NCBI RefSeq assembly: GCF_900604485.1
Contig: NZ_UWOP01000001.1
Location: forward strand, 2,338,825-2,402,824
DNA length: 64,000 bases
Direction: 5' to 3'
Origin: Enterococcus mediterraneensis
GTDB lineage: Bacteria; Bacillota; Bacilli; Lactobacillales; Enterococcaceae
In this document: positions 28,527-36,974 of the stretch, in pieces
Layout of the letters: every line of letters begins with the position of its first letter
How positions within the stretch are numbered: position 1 is the first letter of the stretch
Position numbers and translations under genes: made by a program
Notes under the pieces: model-generated
Told to the model about the DNA's origin: nothing
The model's input: the letters and a program-made list of their open reading frames with translations, nothing else
Database searches by the model: none

Positions 28527-28781
28527 TTATTTAGCGATTTTTTTGCTTAAACGAGATTTGTCGCGACTTGCTTTGTTTTTGTGGATCAATCCTTTTGACT
28601 CAGCCATGTCGATTGCTTTAGCAGCATCTTTATATAACGCATCTACGTTATCAGCACCAGCTTCAACAGCTTGTTCAAATTTTTTGACAGCTGAACGCAT
28701 AGAGCTTACTTGAGATGAATTCTTAGCATTAGCGGCTTCGCTTGTACGAACGCGTTTGATTGCAGATTCAATGTTTGGCAT
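28527..28781 (-). CDS. rpsT: 30S ribosomal protein S20
   Basis: An 84-residue basic protein beginning [20 protein letters not shown], a typical S20 start. It binds 16S rRNA early in 30S assembly. The frame extends 18 codons further, but ATG 28781 is preceded by GGAGGTGAA on the minus strand and gives the family length. Confidence 0.97.
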   Translation of the reverse strand: MPNIESAIKRVRTSEAANAKNSSQVSSMRSAVKKFEQAVEAGADNVDALYKDAAKAIDMAESKGLIHKNKASRDKSRLSKKIAK

Positions 28782-29083
28782 GTATTTCACCTCCGAATAA
28801 AAAGTTCTTATACGAGAAATCGTATAAATCAACACTAGTCATTATACCTAATGCTGGAATTTATTGCAATAAAAGTTGTAAAGAAAATTTACTTAACAGA
28901 ATAATTCTTATTTATTTTTCATGAAAAAAATCTGTTAGCGTCAAATCCCTTATGTTATCGGTTATGCTCCTGAGAAATTCAGTACAATTAGGCATAGAAG
29001 GGGATACATTCAAAAAAAAACTGAGCAACATTTCTGGATATGTGCTATGATAACAACGGAAAAATTTTTTGGTGGTGTATTAT

Positions 29084-30103
29084 TTGAGTATTGCATTGGT
29101 AATAACAGTCACACTCGTTATGGGTGTAATTTTTGTAAACGGTTGGACAGATGCGCCGAACGCGATCGCGACAGCAGTCTCTACGCGTGTGCTGAAACCG
29201 AATGTAGCAATCTGGATCGCAGTCGCCATGAATTTCTTAGGGGCGCTTGTGATGACAGCGTTTAACGCGCAGGTAGCAGAGACAATCAGCAACATCGTCA
29301 GCTTTGATGCGCAAGGAAATCTCGCAGCTTCTCAGATCGCGTTGGCAGCTTCGCTGTTTTCCATCGTAGTCTGGTCAGTTGCCGCTTGGTATTTTGGTAT
29401 CCCGACCAGTGAATCCCACGCGTTGATCGCCGGATTGACAGGTTCAGCGATGGCATTAGGCGGTTTAGGCGCGGTCAACGGACAAGAATGGATCAAAGTT
29501 CTGATTGGGTTAGTTGTTTCGACTGTCATGGGATTTGGCGGTGGTTACTTGATTACCAAAGTGATCGTTGTCATTTTTCGAAATGTTCAGCGACGCGCGG
29601 CAAATAAATTTTTTACCATTGGTCAAGCGATCGCAGCTGCGGCGAATGCCTTTTTGCATGGCGCGCAAGATGGTCAAAAATTTATGGGGGTTTTCATGCT
29701 AGGCCTTTACTATAACAACCTAGTAGAGAAATCCGGCAACGGATTTGTCATTCCGCTATGGGTCATGGCGCTTTGTTCATTGACAATGGGCTTTGGGACT
29801 TCTGTCGGCGGTATGAAAATCATTAAATCTGTCGGAATGGACATGGTGAAGATCGAAAAATATCAAGGATTTTCAGCGGATGTCAGTGCAGCAATCTGTC
29901 TGTTTTTGGCTTCTATGTTTGGGATTCCGGTTTCTACCACCCATACGAAAACAACAGCGATCATGGGTGTGGGCGCTTCTCGACGTTTATCCAGTGTCGA
30001 TTGGCGGATCGTTAAAGAAATGATCTTTGCTTGGGTGATGACTTTCCCAGGCTGTGGTGTTATCGCTTTTGTAATGGCGAAATTATTTGTAGCAATTTTT
30101 TAA
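29084..30103 (+). CDS. pit: Pit-family inorganic phosphate transporter
   Basis: A 339-residue membrane protein of the PiT family, which carries phosphate with H+ or Na+. Signature repeats: NGWTDAPNAIATAVSTRVL near the start and PVSTTHTKTTAIMGVG near the end, the inverted duplicated PD001131-type motifs. PTSESHALIAGLTGSA and HGAQDGQKFMG are also typical. I chose TTG 29084 behind GGTGGTG; the TTG at 29069 has no site. It is co-transcribed with the DUF47 gene 12 bases downstream. Confidence 0.92.
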   Translation: MSIALVITVTLVMGVIFVNGWTDAPNAIATAVSTRVLKPNVAIWIAVAMNFLGALVMTAFNAQVAETISNIVSFDAQGNLAASQIALAASLFSIVVWSVAAWYFGIPTSESHALIAGLTGSAMALGGLGAVNGQEWIKVLIGLVVSTVMGFGGGYLITKVIVVIFRNVQRRAANKFFTIGQAIAAAANAFLHGAQDGQKFMGVFMLGLYYNNLVEKSGNGFVIPLWVMALCSLTMGFGTSVGGMKIIKSVGMDMVKIEKYQGFSADVSAAICLFLASMFGIPVSTTHTKTTAIMGVGASRRLSSVDWRIVKEMIFAWVMTFPGCGVIAFVMAKLFVAIF

Positions 30104-30115
30104 GGAGAGAAATCA

Positions 30116-30739
30116 ATGGCACGGAGAAAACAATACGACTTTTTTGTGGCAATGGAACATTTAGCAGAAAATGCGCATACTGCCGCGGAGATCTTACTTG
30201 ATTTGGTAAGAAACTATTCCCCAGAAAAACTGGTGTCGGAGTCGGAAAAAATTCACGATTTAGAACGAGAAGCAGACCACATCGTTACTGAATTGACGAA
30301 TGAGTTGTATGACGCCTTCATCACACCGATCGATCGGGAAGATATCTTGGTTATTTCAGAACGCCTCGATGATATTTTAGATGGGATCAACGGGATGACT
30401 TATCTTTTCGAAAATCTTGTAATCACTGAAATGCGTGAAGAAACAGATGTCTTTGCGGAAATGGTAGCGAAAGCCGCGAAAGGCGTACACACAGCGACAA
30501 AAGAATTTCCTAAATTCAAAAACTCGAAAACACTTCGCAAAATGATCGATGAGGTCAATCATACTGAATCAGATGCCGATCGACTTTACTCAAAGTTGAA
30601 GAAGGGTTTGTTCACTGAAGAAGAAAATGTCGTTGAGATCATCAAATGGAAAGATATCTACGACCGTTTTGAAGAAATCATCAATGACAGCGAATCAGCT
30701 GTTGATATCATTGACGGTATGGTAATCAAAAACACATAA
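30116..30739 (+). CDS. DUF47/PhoU-like Pit accessory protein
   Basis: A 207-residue helical cytoplasmic protein of the DUF47 (TIGR00153) family, structurally PhoU-like. It contains the two ExxxD repeats (HDLEREADHIVTEL and NHTESDADRLYSKL) that bind metal. It nearly always follows pit and is thought to modulate it. The hairpin at 30766-30839 ends the operon. Confidence 0.92.
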   Translation: MARRKQYDFFVAMEHLAENAHTAAEILLDLVRNYSPEKLVSESEKIHDLEREADHIVTELTNELYDAFITPIDREDILVISERLDDILDGINGMTYLFENLVITEMREETDVFAEMVAKAAKGVHTATKEFPKFKNSKTLRKMIDEVNHTESDADRLYSKLKKGLFTEEENVVEIIKWKDIYDRFEEIINDSESAVDIIDGMVIKNT

Positions 30740-30765
30740 GAAAACGGCATATGAAAGTGCTGTTA

Positions 30766-30839
30766 AAAAACACCCAAGAATTAGAAAATCAATCCTGCAA
30801 ACCGCAGAGAGAGGTCGACTAATTATCGGGTGTTTTTTT
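30766..30839. terminator. Long-loop terminator between DUF47 and the metal ATPase gene
   Basis: AAAAACACCC and GGGTGTTTTTTT pair across a ~52-base loop; A and T runs on both sides suit both converging genes. Confidence 0.65.
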
Positions 30840-30859
30840 GTTTTTAGCTTGATTTAGAG

Positions 30860-32809
30860 TTACTGGAGATTGTTGTCTGGCGTTGCGGCACCAAGATTTC
30901 GCAATTTATACGCTTCGCAATCCAGACAGTCAGGATTTTGATGGAGGACTTTCGGCATCCGCAACATCCGTAAACCGTTGAGGATGACTAAGATCGTACT
31001 GCCTTCGTGTCCCACCACTCCCAGCGGTAAACTGATGATTTGGAAAAAGTTGGATAAGATCAAGATACCGATGACCGAGACGGAAAAAATGATATTTTGA
31101 GTGATGATCCGTTTCAATTTCAGGGAGTGGAGATGGATCTGCTGTAATTTCACCAATTCATTTTTCATCAATACCATCTCTGCTACATCGACAGCCAGAT
31201 CGGTTCCTTCTCCCATAGCGACACCGATAGATGCACTGGCTAGAGCAGGAGCGTCATTGATACCGTCGCCCACCATGGCATTGTCACCGTAAGATTCCTT
31301 TAAATCAGCGATGATTCGAGATTTATCATCTGGTAGGCAATTGGCATGATATTCATCCAGATTCAATTTTTTAGCGATTACTTTGGCGGTACCTTCATGA
31401 TCGCCGGTCAGCATCACTGTTTGGATATTTTTTTCTTTGAAATAATGAATGACCTGATGCGCATCTGCTTTGGCAATATCCTGTAAAGCGAAGAATGCTA
31501 ACAGCTCATGATCACGAGCATAATAAATAATGGTTTTTCCGCTGTTAGAAAATTGTTGGATCAGCTTTTGATGTTTGCTGCCTAACTGCTGATAATTTGG
31601 ATCATAGGCGTGTTTGCCGACTTTCCAGACAGCGTTTTGATAAACAGCTTGCAAGCCAAAGCCAGTGATCTCTTCGATTTCTAGATTTTGCAGTTTTTCA
31701 TCAAGAGATAGGTCAAAGTAATTAACGATGGCATCAGCTAGTGGATGGGTAGTTTTCGTTTCCATAGCAACGATCATTTGCCGAATAAGCGGCGTATCTT
31801 GCAAAAAGACCGCATCCGTTACGACGGGTTTGCCTTCTGTCAGTGTGCCTGTCTTATCAAAGGCGATAGCTTTAAGGTTGGCAAAACGTTCCAACGCCGC
31901 GCCGCCTTTCAGTAAGATCCCGTTTCGAGCACTGCTGGAGATAGCAGCCAATGTAGCGGGGGTGGCTGAGGCGACCAATGCGCAAGGAGAAGCTACCACT
32001 AAAAGTACCATCCCGCGATAAAAACTTTCTTCCCAACTCCAGCCAATCAGGTAATGAGGAAGCAGGATCATCAACGGAACAATGATCAAGACGATCTTGA
32101 CATAGATATTTTCGATTTTTTCGATGAAGCTTGCAGTTTGAGTTGGTCGTGCCTGAGCTTCCTCAACAAGTTTCACGATCTTAGCCATCACAGTTTCACT
32201 GCTTACTTTGGTCACTTCGATCACCAGAGAGTTTCCTAAATTGAGTGTACCGCCGTATACTTCATCACCGACTTGTTTTTCAACAGGCATTGATTCACCG
32301 TTGACTGCGGCTTCGTTGATCGCTGAGCTTCCTTGTTGAATCGTTCCGTCGATAGGGATCGTGGCTCCTTTAGGGACAAGTACACGATCAGCGACTGCCA
32401 ATTCGGAAACAGGTATTTCTGCCAGTGTTCCGTCGGCGAGATACTTTTGCGCGGTGGCCGGCTGCAGATTCATCAATGAAGTGATCTCTTTACGGCTTTT
32501 GTTAGTAGTGTATTCTTCCAGAAAACCGCTTAGGCAAAAAATAAAGGTCAACATCGCGCCTTCAAACCAATCGCCGATGATGCAGGCACCGATCGCGGCC
32601 AACGCCATCAGAAGATCGACATTGACACGCTTTTTCGTAAACAGTTCTTGAAGCCCCTCCGAAGTTTGTTTCCAACCGCCAAAAAAGATGGCGAAAAGGA
32701 ATAAGAAAATAGCGATAATTTCTGAAAAAGAGCCGACGATCAGTCCGCTGATCATAAAAATCAAACAAAAAACAGTGGAGAAGAAAGCTTGCTTTTCTGT
32801 TTTACTCAT
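30860..32809 (-). CDS. P1B-4-type metal-exporting ATPase (PfeT/ZosA/FrvA-like)
   Basis: A 649-residue P-type ATPase. The phosphorylation motif DKTGTLTEGKP, the TGDHEGTAKVIA nucleotide-domain segment and MVGDGINDAPALA are present. The transmembrane metal site is SPC (VVASPCALV) rather than CPC, and a late helix carries HEGSTILVILNG; SPC plus HEGxT is the mark of P1B-4 pumps, which export Fe2+, Co2+ or Zn2+. No N-terminal metal-binding domain is present, and the tail ends with NPDCLDCEAYK. ATG 32809 sits behind AGGAGGAATCAGG. Iron efflux is likely but inferred. Confidence 0.9.
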   Translation of the reverse strand: MSKTEKQAFFSTVFCLIFMISGLIVGSFSEIIAIFLFLFAIFFGGWKQTSEGLQELFTKKRVNVDLLMALAAIGACIIGDWFEGAMLTFIFCLSGFLEEYTTNKSRKEITSLMNLQPATAQKYLADGTLAEIPVSELAVADRVLVPKGATIPIDGTIQQGSSAINEAAVNGESMPVEKQVGDEVYGGTLNLGNSLVIEVTKVSSETVMAKIVKLVEEAQARPTQTASFIEKIENIYVKIVLIIVPLMILLPHYLIGWSWEESFYRGMVLLVVASPCALVASATPATLAAISSSARNGILLKGGAALERFANLKAIAFDKTGTLTEGKPVVTDAVFLQDTPLIRQMIVAMETKTTHPLADAIVNYFDLSLDEKLQNLEIEEITGFGLQAVYQNAVWKVGKHAYDPNYQQLGSKHQKLIQQFSNSGKTIIYYARDHELLAFFALQDIAKADAHQVIHYFKEKNIQTVMLTGDHEGTAKVIAKKLNLDEYHANCLPDDKSRIIADLKESYGDNAMVGDGINDAPALASASIGVAMGEGTDLAVDVAEMVLMKNELVKLQQIHLHSLKLKRIITQNIIFSVSVIGILILSNFFQIISLPLGVVGHEGSTILVILNGLRMLRMPKVLHQNPDCLDCEAYKLRNLGAATPDNNLQ

Positions 32810-32933
32810 CCTGATTCCTCCTTTCATTTTCAGCATAGCATAGTCTGTTTGAAAAGAGGAACTAAGATCCATTAACTGAGAACGATAGTAATTATCAGTT
32901 ATCCTTTTTAGATTTACCTCATAAAAGGCATAA

Positions 32934-32964
32934 AAAAGACAGGCTATTAACAGCCTGTCTTTCT
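32934..32964 (-). terminator. Terminator of uppP
   Basis: AAAGACAGGCT and AGCCTGTCTTT-type arms form a stem around TATTAAC just past the uppP stop on the minus strand. Confidence 0.85.
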
Positions 32965-33797
32965 TACATACTGATCAGCCAATAACCGATCAGGATAACA
33001 CCTAAAACGATTCGATACCAACCAAATACAGTAAAGTCGTTTTTCTTGAGGTAGTTCATTAAGAATTTGATTGCTAAGATGGAAACGATAAAGGAAACGA
33101 TCGTCCCAGTCAACAAAATAAAGGTTGCTTGGAATGTAAAGGTATTGCCGTCACTGATAAATTTGACTATTTTCAGCAAGCTGGCCCCAAACATAACTGG
33201 AATCCCTAAAAAGAAAGAGAATTCTGTGGCTACGAATCGGGAAGAACCGATCAAGATAGCACCTAAAATCGTCGCGCCGGAACGGGAAGTCCCTGGAATC
33301 AACGACAAAACTTGGAAAAAGCCGACGACAGCCGCAGCTTTATAAGTGAATAAATTAAGATCAGTGCATTTAGGTGTCACATTCTTGTTGCGTCTTTCTA
33401 CGACGATAAATGCGATCCCGTAAACGATCAGCATGATCGCTACTGGCAAGAATTTATGAAAATGAGCATCCAGCCAATCATCTAGCGGAATACCAATGAT
33501 CGCAGCCGGTAAACAAGCAACTATAACTTTTGACCAAAGGATCCAAGTGTTTTTCTTTTCCAATTCATTTTTTTTCGGAGAAAAAGGATTCAATTTATGA
33601 AAATAAAGATAGACCACCGCAAGAATCGCGCCTAATTGGATAACGACATTGAACATAGTCATGAACTCTGCCGATTCCTGTAACTTGATAAATTCATTCG
33701 CTAAGATCAGGTGGCCGGTACTGCTGATGGGCAGCCATTCAGTGATACCTTCGATGATCCCTAGCAGAACTGCTTTGATGAAATTCGCAAAAATCAT
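32964..33797 (-). CDS. uppP: Undecaprenyl-diphosphatase
   Basis: A 277-residue, eight-helix BacA/UppP enzyme. It dephosphorylates undecaprenyl pyrophosphate to recycle the lipid carrier of wall synthesis and gives basal bacitracin tolerance. The catalytic motifs are [16 protein letters not shown] and [15 protein letters not shown] 33797 follows AAAGGAATG; the frame continues 21 codons upstream without a better site. The gene is monocistronic between two terminators. Confidence 0.95.
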   Translation of the reverse strand: MIFANFIKAVLLGIIEGITEWLPISSTGHLILANEFIKLQESAEFMTMFNVVIQLGAILAVVYLYFHKLNPFSPKKNELEKKNTWILWSKVIVACLPAAIIGIPLDDWLDAHFHKFLPVAIMLIVYGIAFIVVERRNKNVTPKCTDLNLFTYKAAAVVGFFQVLSLIPGTSRSGATILGAILIGSSRFVATEFSFFLGIPVMFGASLLKIVKFISDGNTFTFQATFILLTGTIVSFIVSILAIKFLMNYLKKNDFTVFGWYRIVLGVILIGYWLISM

Positions 33798-33898
33798 TTT
33801 GTCATTCCTTTCTTTTACAAATACAGTCTCTAGTATACATTGCTGAAGAAAGAAAACCAATTGTTTTTTGCTCCAATAGGCACCTGTCGGATATACAA

Positions 33899-33941
33899 AA
33901 ACTACCTTGCAGTCAACGGATCTATTGACTGCAAGGTAGTT
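33899..33941 (-). terminator. Terminator after the histidine phosphatase gene
   Basis: AACTACCTTGCAGTCAA and TTGACTGCAAGGTAGTT form a perfect 17-bp stem with a 9-base loop. Confidence 0.9.
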
Positions 33942-33984
33942 CTCTGATGAATCTATTCGTACAAATAGGTGGTTGCAAATGTTC

Positions 33985-34689
33985 TTACTCTAAGAGATCT
34001 TGCGAAAGTTTTTTACCTTTTTCCAGATAGTCGATACTGCCGACTTCAATGATAGAAAATTTGCCGTCTTCATAGACCAGATGTGTAACACTGCCATTCA
34101 AAAGATTTGCTCGGACAGGTTGTGATGCGTCGATCAAGTTCAGCAAGAATGAGATCGTCAAACCATGAGAGACGATTACTACCTTGCCGCCGCCTTTTTT
34201 CTCCATGCGATGAGCAATATCCTCAAAACCGGAATAGACCCGCTCGCGAAGTTGATCATAGGTCTCTGCCCAATTTGCAGTATCCGCTTCATAAACCGCA
34301 TTAGCGATCTCTTTGAAGGTGGTATGCGTCATGAATGTTTCATTGTCTCCTTTGAAATCAAGTACACGAGGAATGACGCCCCACATTTCAGCATCATAGC
34401 CGCCTTCTAGTGAACCAAAACACCATTCGCGTATCCGGTTGTCGATAGAATAAGGGATCTTAGGCCCATTCACGTGCTCGCCTAAAACGATCCGCATGGT
34501 TTCAATGGCACGGCCGCTGTCACTAGAAACCGCATCGGCAAAATCGATATCCCGCAAACCTAAACCTAGATAATGGATGTCTTCACGACCTCGTTTTGTC
34601 AGGGGTGTATCACACCAGCCTTGGACACGTTGAACCGTGTTGAACATTGTTTTACCATGTCGAATGATATAAAGCTCTGTCTTTGCCAT
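33985..34689 (-). CDS. Histidine phosphatase family protein
   Basis: A 234-residue branch-1 histidine phosphatase. [10 protein letters not shown] is the RHG motif with the nucleophilic histidine, and [14 protein letters not shown] holds the second histidine. The acid is in [12 protein letters not shown]. It differs from GpmA and belongs to the broad-specificity phosphatases. The gene is 11 bases downstream of the MBL-fold gene on the same strand, so both are probably one operon. The substrate is unknown. Confidence 0.88.
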   Translation of the reverse strand: MAKTELYIIRHGKTMFNTVQRVQGWCDTPLTKRGREDIHYLGLGLRDIDFADAVSSDSGRAIETMRIVLGEHVNGPKIPYSIDNRIREWCFGSLEGGYDAEMWGVIPRVLDFKGDNETFMTHTTFKEIANAVYEADTANWAETYDQLRERVYSGFEDIAHRMEKKGGGKVVIVSHGLTISFLLNLIDASQPVRANLLNGSVTHLVYEDGKFSIIEVGSIDYLEKGKKLSQDLLE

Positions 34690-34700
34690 ATTTACTCCTC

Positions 34701-35330
34701 CTAATTTTTAGTGAAAAAAGGGTTAGTGTTCTTTTCCCGTTCGATGGTGGTTGCGTCGCCGTGTCCAGGATAGACCGGCATTTGTTGCGGCAATGTAAAT
34801 AGTTGAGTCCGGATGCTGTCTAATAATTGTTCCGAATTTCCAGTTGGCAAATCAGTTCGGCCAATGCTTCCGCGGAACAACGCATCACCAGACACCACAA
34901 AATCATCAAAAATAAAGCTGACACTGCCGATGGAATGTCCCGGTGTCGCTACTACTGTAAAAGTCATATCGCCAAGAGTATAATCTTTTAATTCAAACAA
35001 GTGATCAGCAGGTTTGACGATGATGTCCGGGATATCATCATGACGACCTAATCCAGATAGATTTTTCACAGGATCTTGCAGCCAGTCACTTTCTAATGGA
35101 CTGACATAAAGGGGGATTTGATATTGTTCCCGTAGTGCATCGACTGCGCCGATATGATCCCAGTGAGTATGTGTCAACAATATAGCTGCTGGTTTGCGTT
35201 GAAGCTGCTGAATCTGTTGGATGATTTTTTCTGATTCTGCGCCTGGATCAACGATCAGCAGATTGTCCTTGTTATAAATGAGGTAACAATTTTCTTCAAT
35301 CAAGCCTGTTTTTAACCGTAAGATTTCCAT
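34701..35330 (-). CDS. MBL-fold metallohydrolase, glyoxalase II-like
   Basis: A 209-residue metallo-beta-lactamase-fold enzyme. The metal motif is THTHWDHIGA, with further ligands in ATPGHSIGSVSF, SGDALFRGSIGR and YPGHGDATTI. This short class (YcbL/YqgX type) includes hydroxyacylglutathione-hydrolase-like and persulfide dioxygenase-like enzymes. ATG 35330 is behind AAGGAGG; the upstream 19 codons are unlikely to be used. Confidence 0.88.
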   Translation of the reverse strand: MEILRLKTGLIEENCYLIYNKDNLLIVDPGAESEKIIQQIQQLQRKPAAILLTHTHWDHIGAVDALREQYQIPLYVSPLESDWLQDPVKNLSGLGRHDDIPDIIVKPADHLFELKDYTLGDMTFTVVATPGHSIGSVSFIFDDFVVSGDALFRGSIGRTDLPTGNSEQLLDSIRTQLFTLPQQMPVYPGHGDATTIEREKNTNPFFTKN

Positions 35331-35662
35331 AAAGAACCTCCTTAATAAATCTCCTTTAAGTATAGCGCAAAGAAAGTGATCCAACAAAGAAATTGAGATC
35401 CTTTTATTCTGAAATCAAAAATAATTTCCTGCAAGGAGTCAACGAACCATTTATGATTAAAAATACATCAAATCACCTAACGGATATATACTTCAAATAT
35501 ATCTGATAGGACAAATGTGGTCTGCTGTTAATGATTTAAAAAAATATCATGAGAAAAAATGGTAACAAAGAAAAAATTGAATAAAAAAACATTTATTTAA
35601 CAGCTATGAAAAATACCCTCTGATATACTTAACCCATACATTACGGGAGGTGGGGAATCGAT
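35331..35662. other. Non-coding gap upstream of a lipoprotein gene
   Basis: AT-rich divergent intergenic region. A TATACT lies near 35624 but no -35 at a good distance is seen. Nothing else is supported. Confidence 0.5.
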
Positions 35663-36205
35663 ATGAAGAAAAAAACAATGTTCACTGGTATTCTGAGTCT
35701 AGTCCTTTTATTCTTGGTATCTTGCACTCCAAAAGAAACGCCGCCGCCTGATGACAGTAGTGTCAGTAGAGAAGAACAAATCCAAAAGCCGAAGCTCGAG
35801 TTGGAAAGTGATGAAATGATTATTATGCAAGTAGATAATCATGGTTTTCCTCAGAGTCAAGGAGTTTATGATGTTCATGAAAATGCACTGACCATTGTAA
35901 AGCAGTATATTCCCGATGATGATGAAACAATCAATTCTGAAAAGATGAGTGATTTATTCCAAGAAAAAATCGATATGATCCAAAAAGACTTTGATGAGAA
36001 TTTTGCCGGACAAGAACTTTCTGATGATCTTTTTAAAGTATATGAACGGAAAGTACCTAATATCAACGTTTCATTAGACGGTCAAGAACTGATCCTCAAA
36101 GGAAAAGACTTCAAAAAGATTTTTAATTTCGTGGTAGGCAGTACTGTACGTGTTTTAGATGCCAATAATGTTGAATATAAAATAAAATTCGACAATGAAG
36201 AATAA
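35663..36205 (+). CDS. Putative lipoprotein of unknown function
   Basis: A 180-residue protein with a lipoprotein signal: basic MKKK start, hydrophobic stretch, and lipobox LVSC with Cys21. A proline-rich, acidic linker follows (PKETPPPDDSS), then a ~130-residue folded domain without recognised motifs. GGGAGGTGGGG precedes the ATG. It is anchored outside the membrane. It stands alone and is followed by a hairpin at 36333-36362. Confidence 0.75.
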   Translation: MKKKTMFTGILSLVLLFLVSCTPKETPPPDDSSVSREEQIQKPKLELESDEMIIMQVDNHGFPQSQGVYDVHENALTIVKQYIPDDDETINSEKMSDLFQEKIDMIQKDFDENFAGQELSDDLFKVYERKVPNINVSLDGQELILKGKDFKKIFNFVVGSTVRVLDANNVEYKIKFDNEE

Positions 36206-36332
36206 TCAAAATTATCAGATAAATGAAAGGTATTTTTGCTGAATTCTTACAAGCAAATTCCAATAGTTTCATTTCATTCTAATTTTTGTTCGTTATAGTT
36301 TGTTTATCCCAAAAATCTATATTCTTATCCTG

Positions 36333-36362
36333 TATCCCTGAATTTTTTCAGGGATATCGTTT
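36333..36362 (+). terminator. Terminator-like hairpin after the lipoprotein gene
   Basis: TATCCCTGAA and TTCAGGGATA form a perfect 10-bp stem with a TTTT loop, followed by TCGTTTT. Confidence 0.7.
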
Positions 36363-36410
36363 TACATTTGGACTCTTTTTTTCGTTATATATAATGAAAG
36401 GAGGGATCCG

Positions 36411-36779
36411 ATGAACTGGAAAGAATTGATTTTAGAACTGAGAGCCCAGAAGATTTTATATGTATTGTCGCTTTTGGCGCTTGCTATGATCCTTGATTTT
36501 TTCAGCGGCTGTTACGCTGCCAGAAAACACAAATGTCTTTCATCAAAGGTCGGGATCAATGGGATTTTGCGGAAACTGGCAAGTATGGTACTGTTGGTTT
36601 TCTTTTTGCCAGTGGCTTTGCTGCTGCCGGGGAAAACCGGAATCGCTATGCTGTTCGTTTTTTATGTTGGTTACTTATTGCTGGAGATCCAGTCAATTTT
36701 AGAAAATTACGAGAAAATCGGCATTGACACGCATTTATTTACCGCTTTTGTAGAAATGCTGAAAAAACATCGTCGATAA
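36411..36779 (+). CDS. Phage holin family protein (holin_4_1 / TcdE type)
   Basis: A 122-residue membrane protein with an amphipathic N-terminus and three hydrophobic segments; ILDFFSGCYAARKHK matches the D-x-x-x-G signature of the toxin-secretion/lysis holin family (PF05105). GAAAGGAGG precedes the ATG. No endolysin, tail or other phage gene is beside it, so it is an isolated holin-like gene, possibly a remnant or a host-adopted release protein. Confidence 0.75.
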   Translation: MNWKELILELRAQKILYVLSLLALAMILDFFSGCYAARKHKCLSSKVGINGILRKLASMVLLVFFLPVALLLPGKTGIAMLFVFYVGYLLLEIQSILENYEKIGIDTHLFTAFVEMLKKHRR

Positions 36780-36918
36780 TATTTTGAAGATCGCGATGAA
36801 GTTTTTTACGTTGGGCTATTTGAATTGTCTGTACTTTTACCAGTGCTGATTTTGGTGCGGCTCCTGCAATTCAAATCCGTTTTCCAGCGTTGACTTCAGT
36901 CGCGCTCTTTTTTTGTCT

Positions 36919-36946
36919 TTGAACTTTGTTAGATTTCTTCTATAAT
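36919..36946 (+). promoter_or_regulatory. Sigma-A promoter of the nuclease-helicase gene
   Basis: TTGAAC and TATAAT with a 16-base spacer, 28 bases before the start codon. Confidence 0.65.
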
Positions 36947-36974
36947 AAAAAGGCTGAGTCAGGAGGTGCCATGG

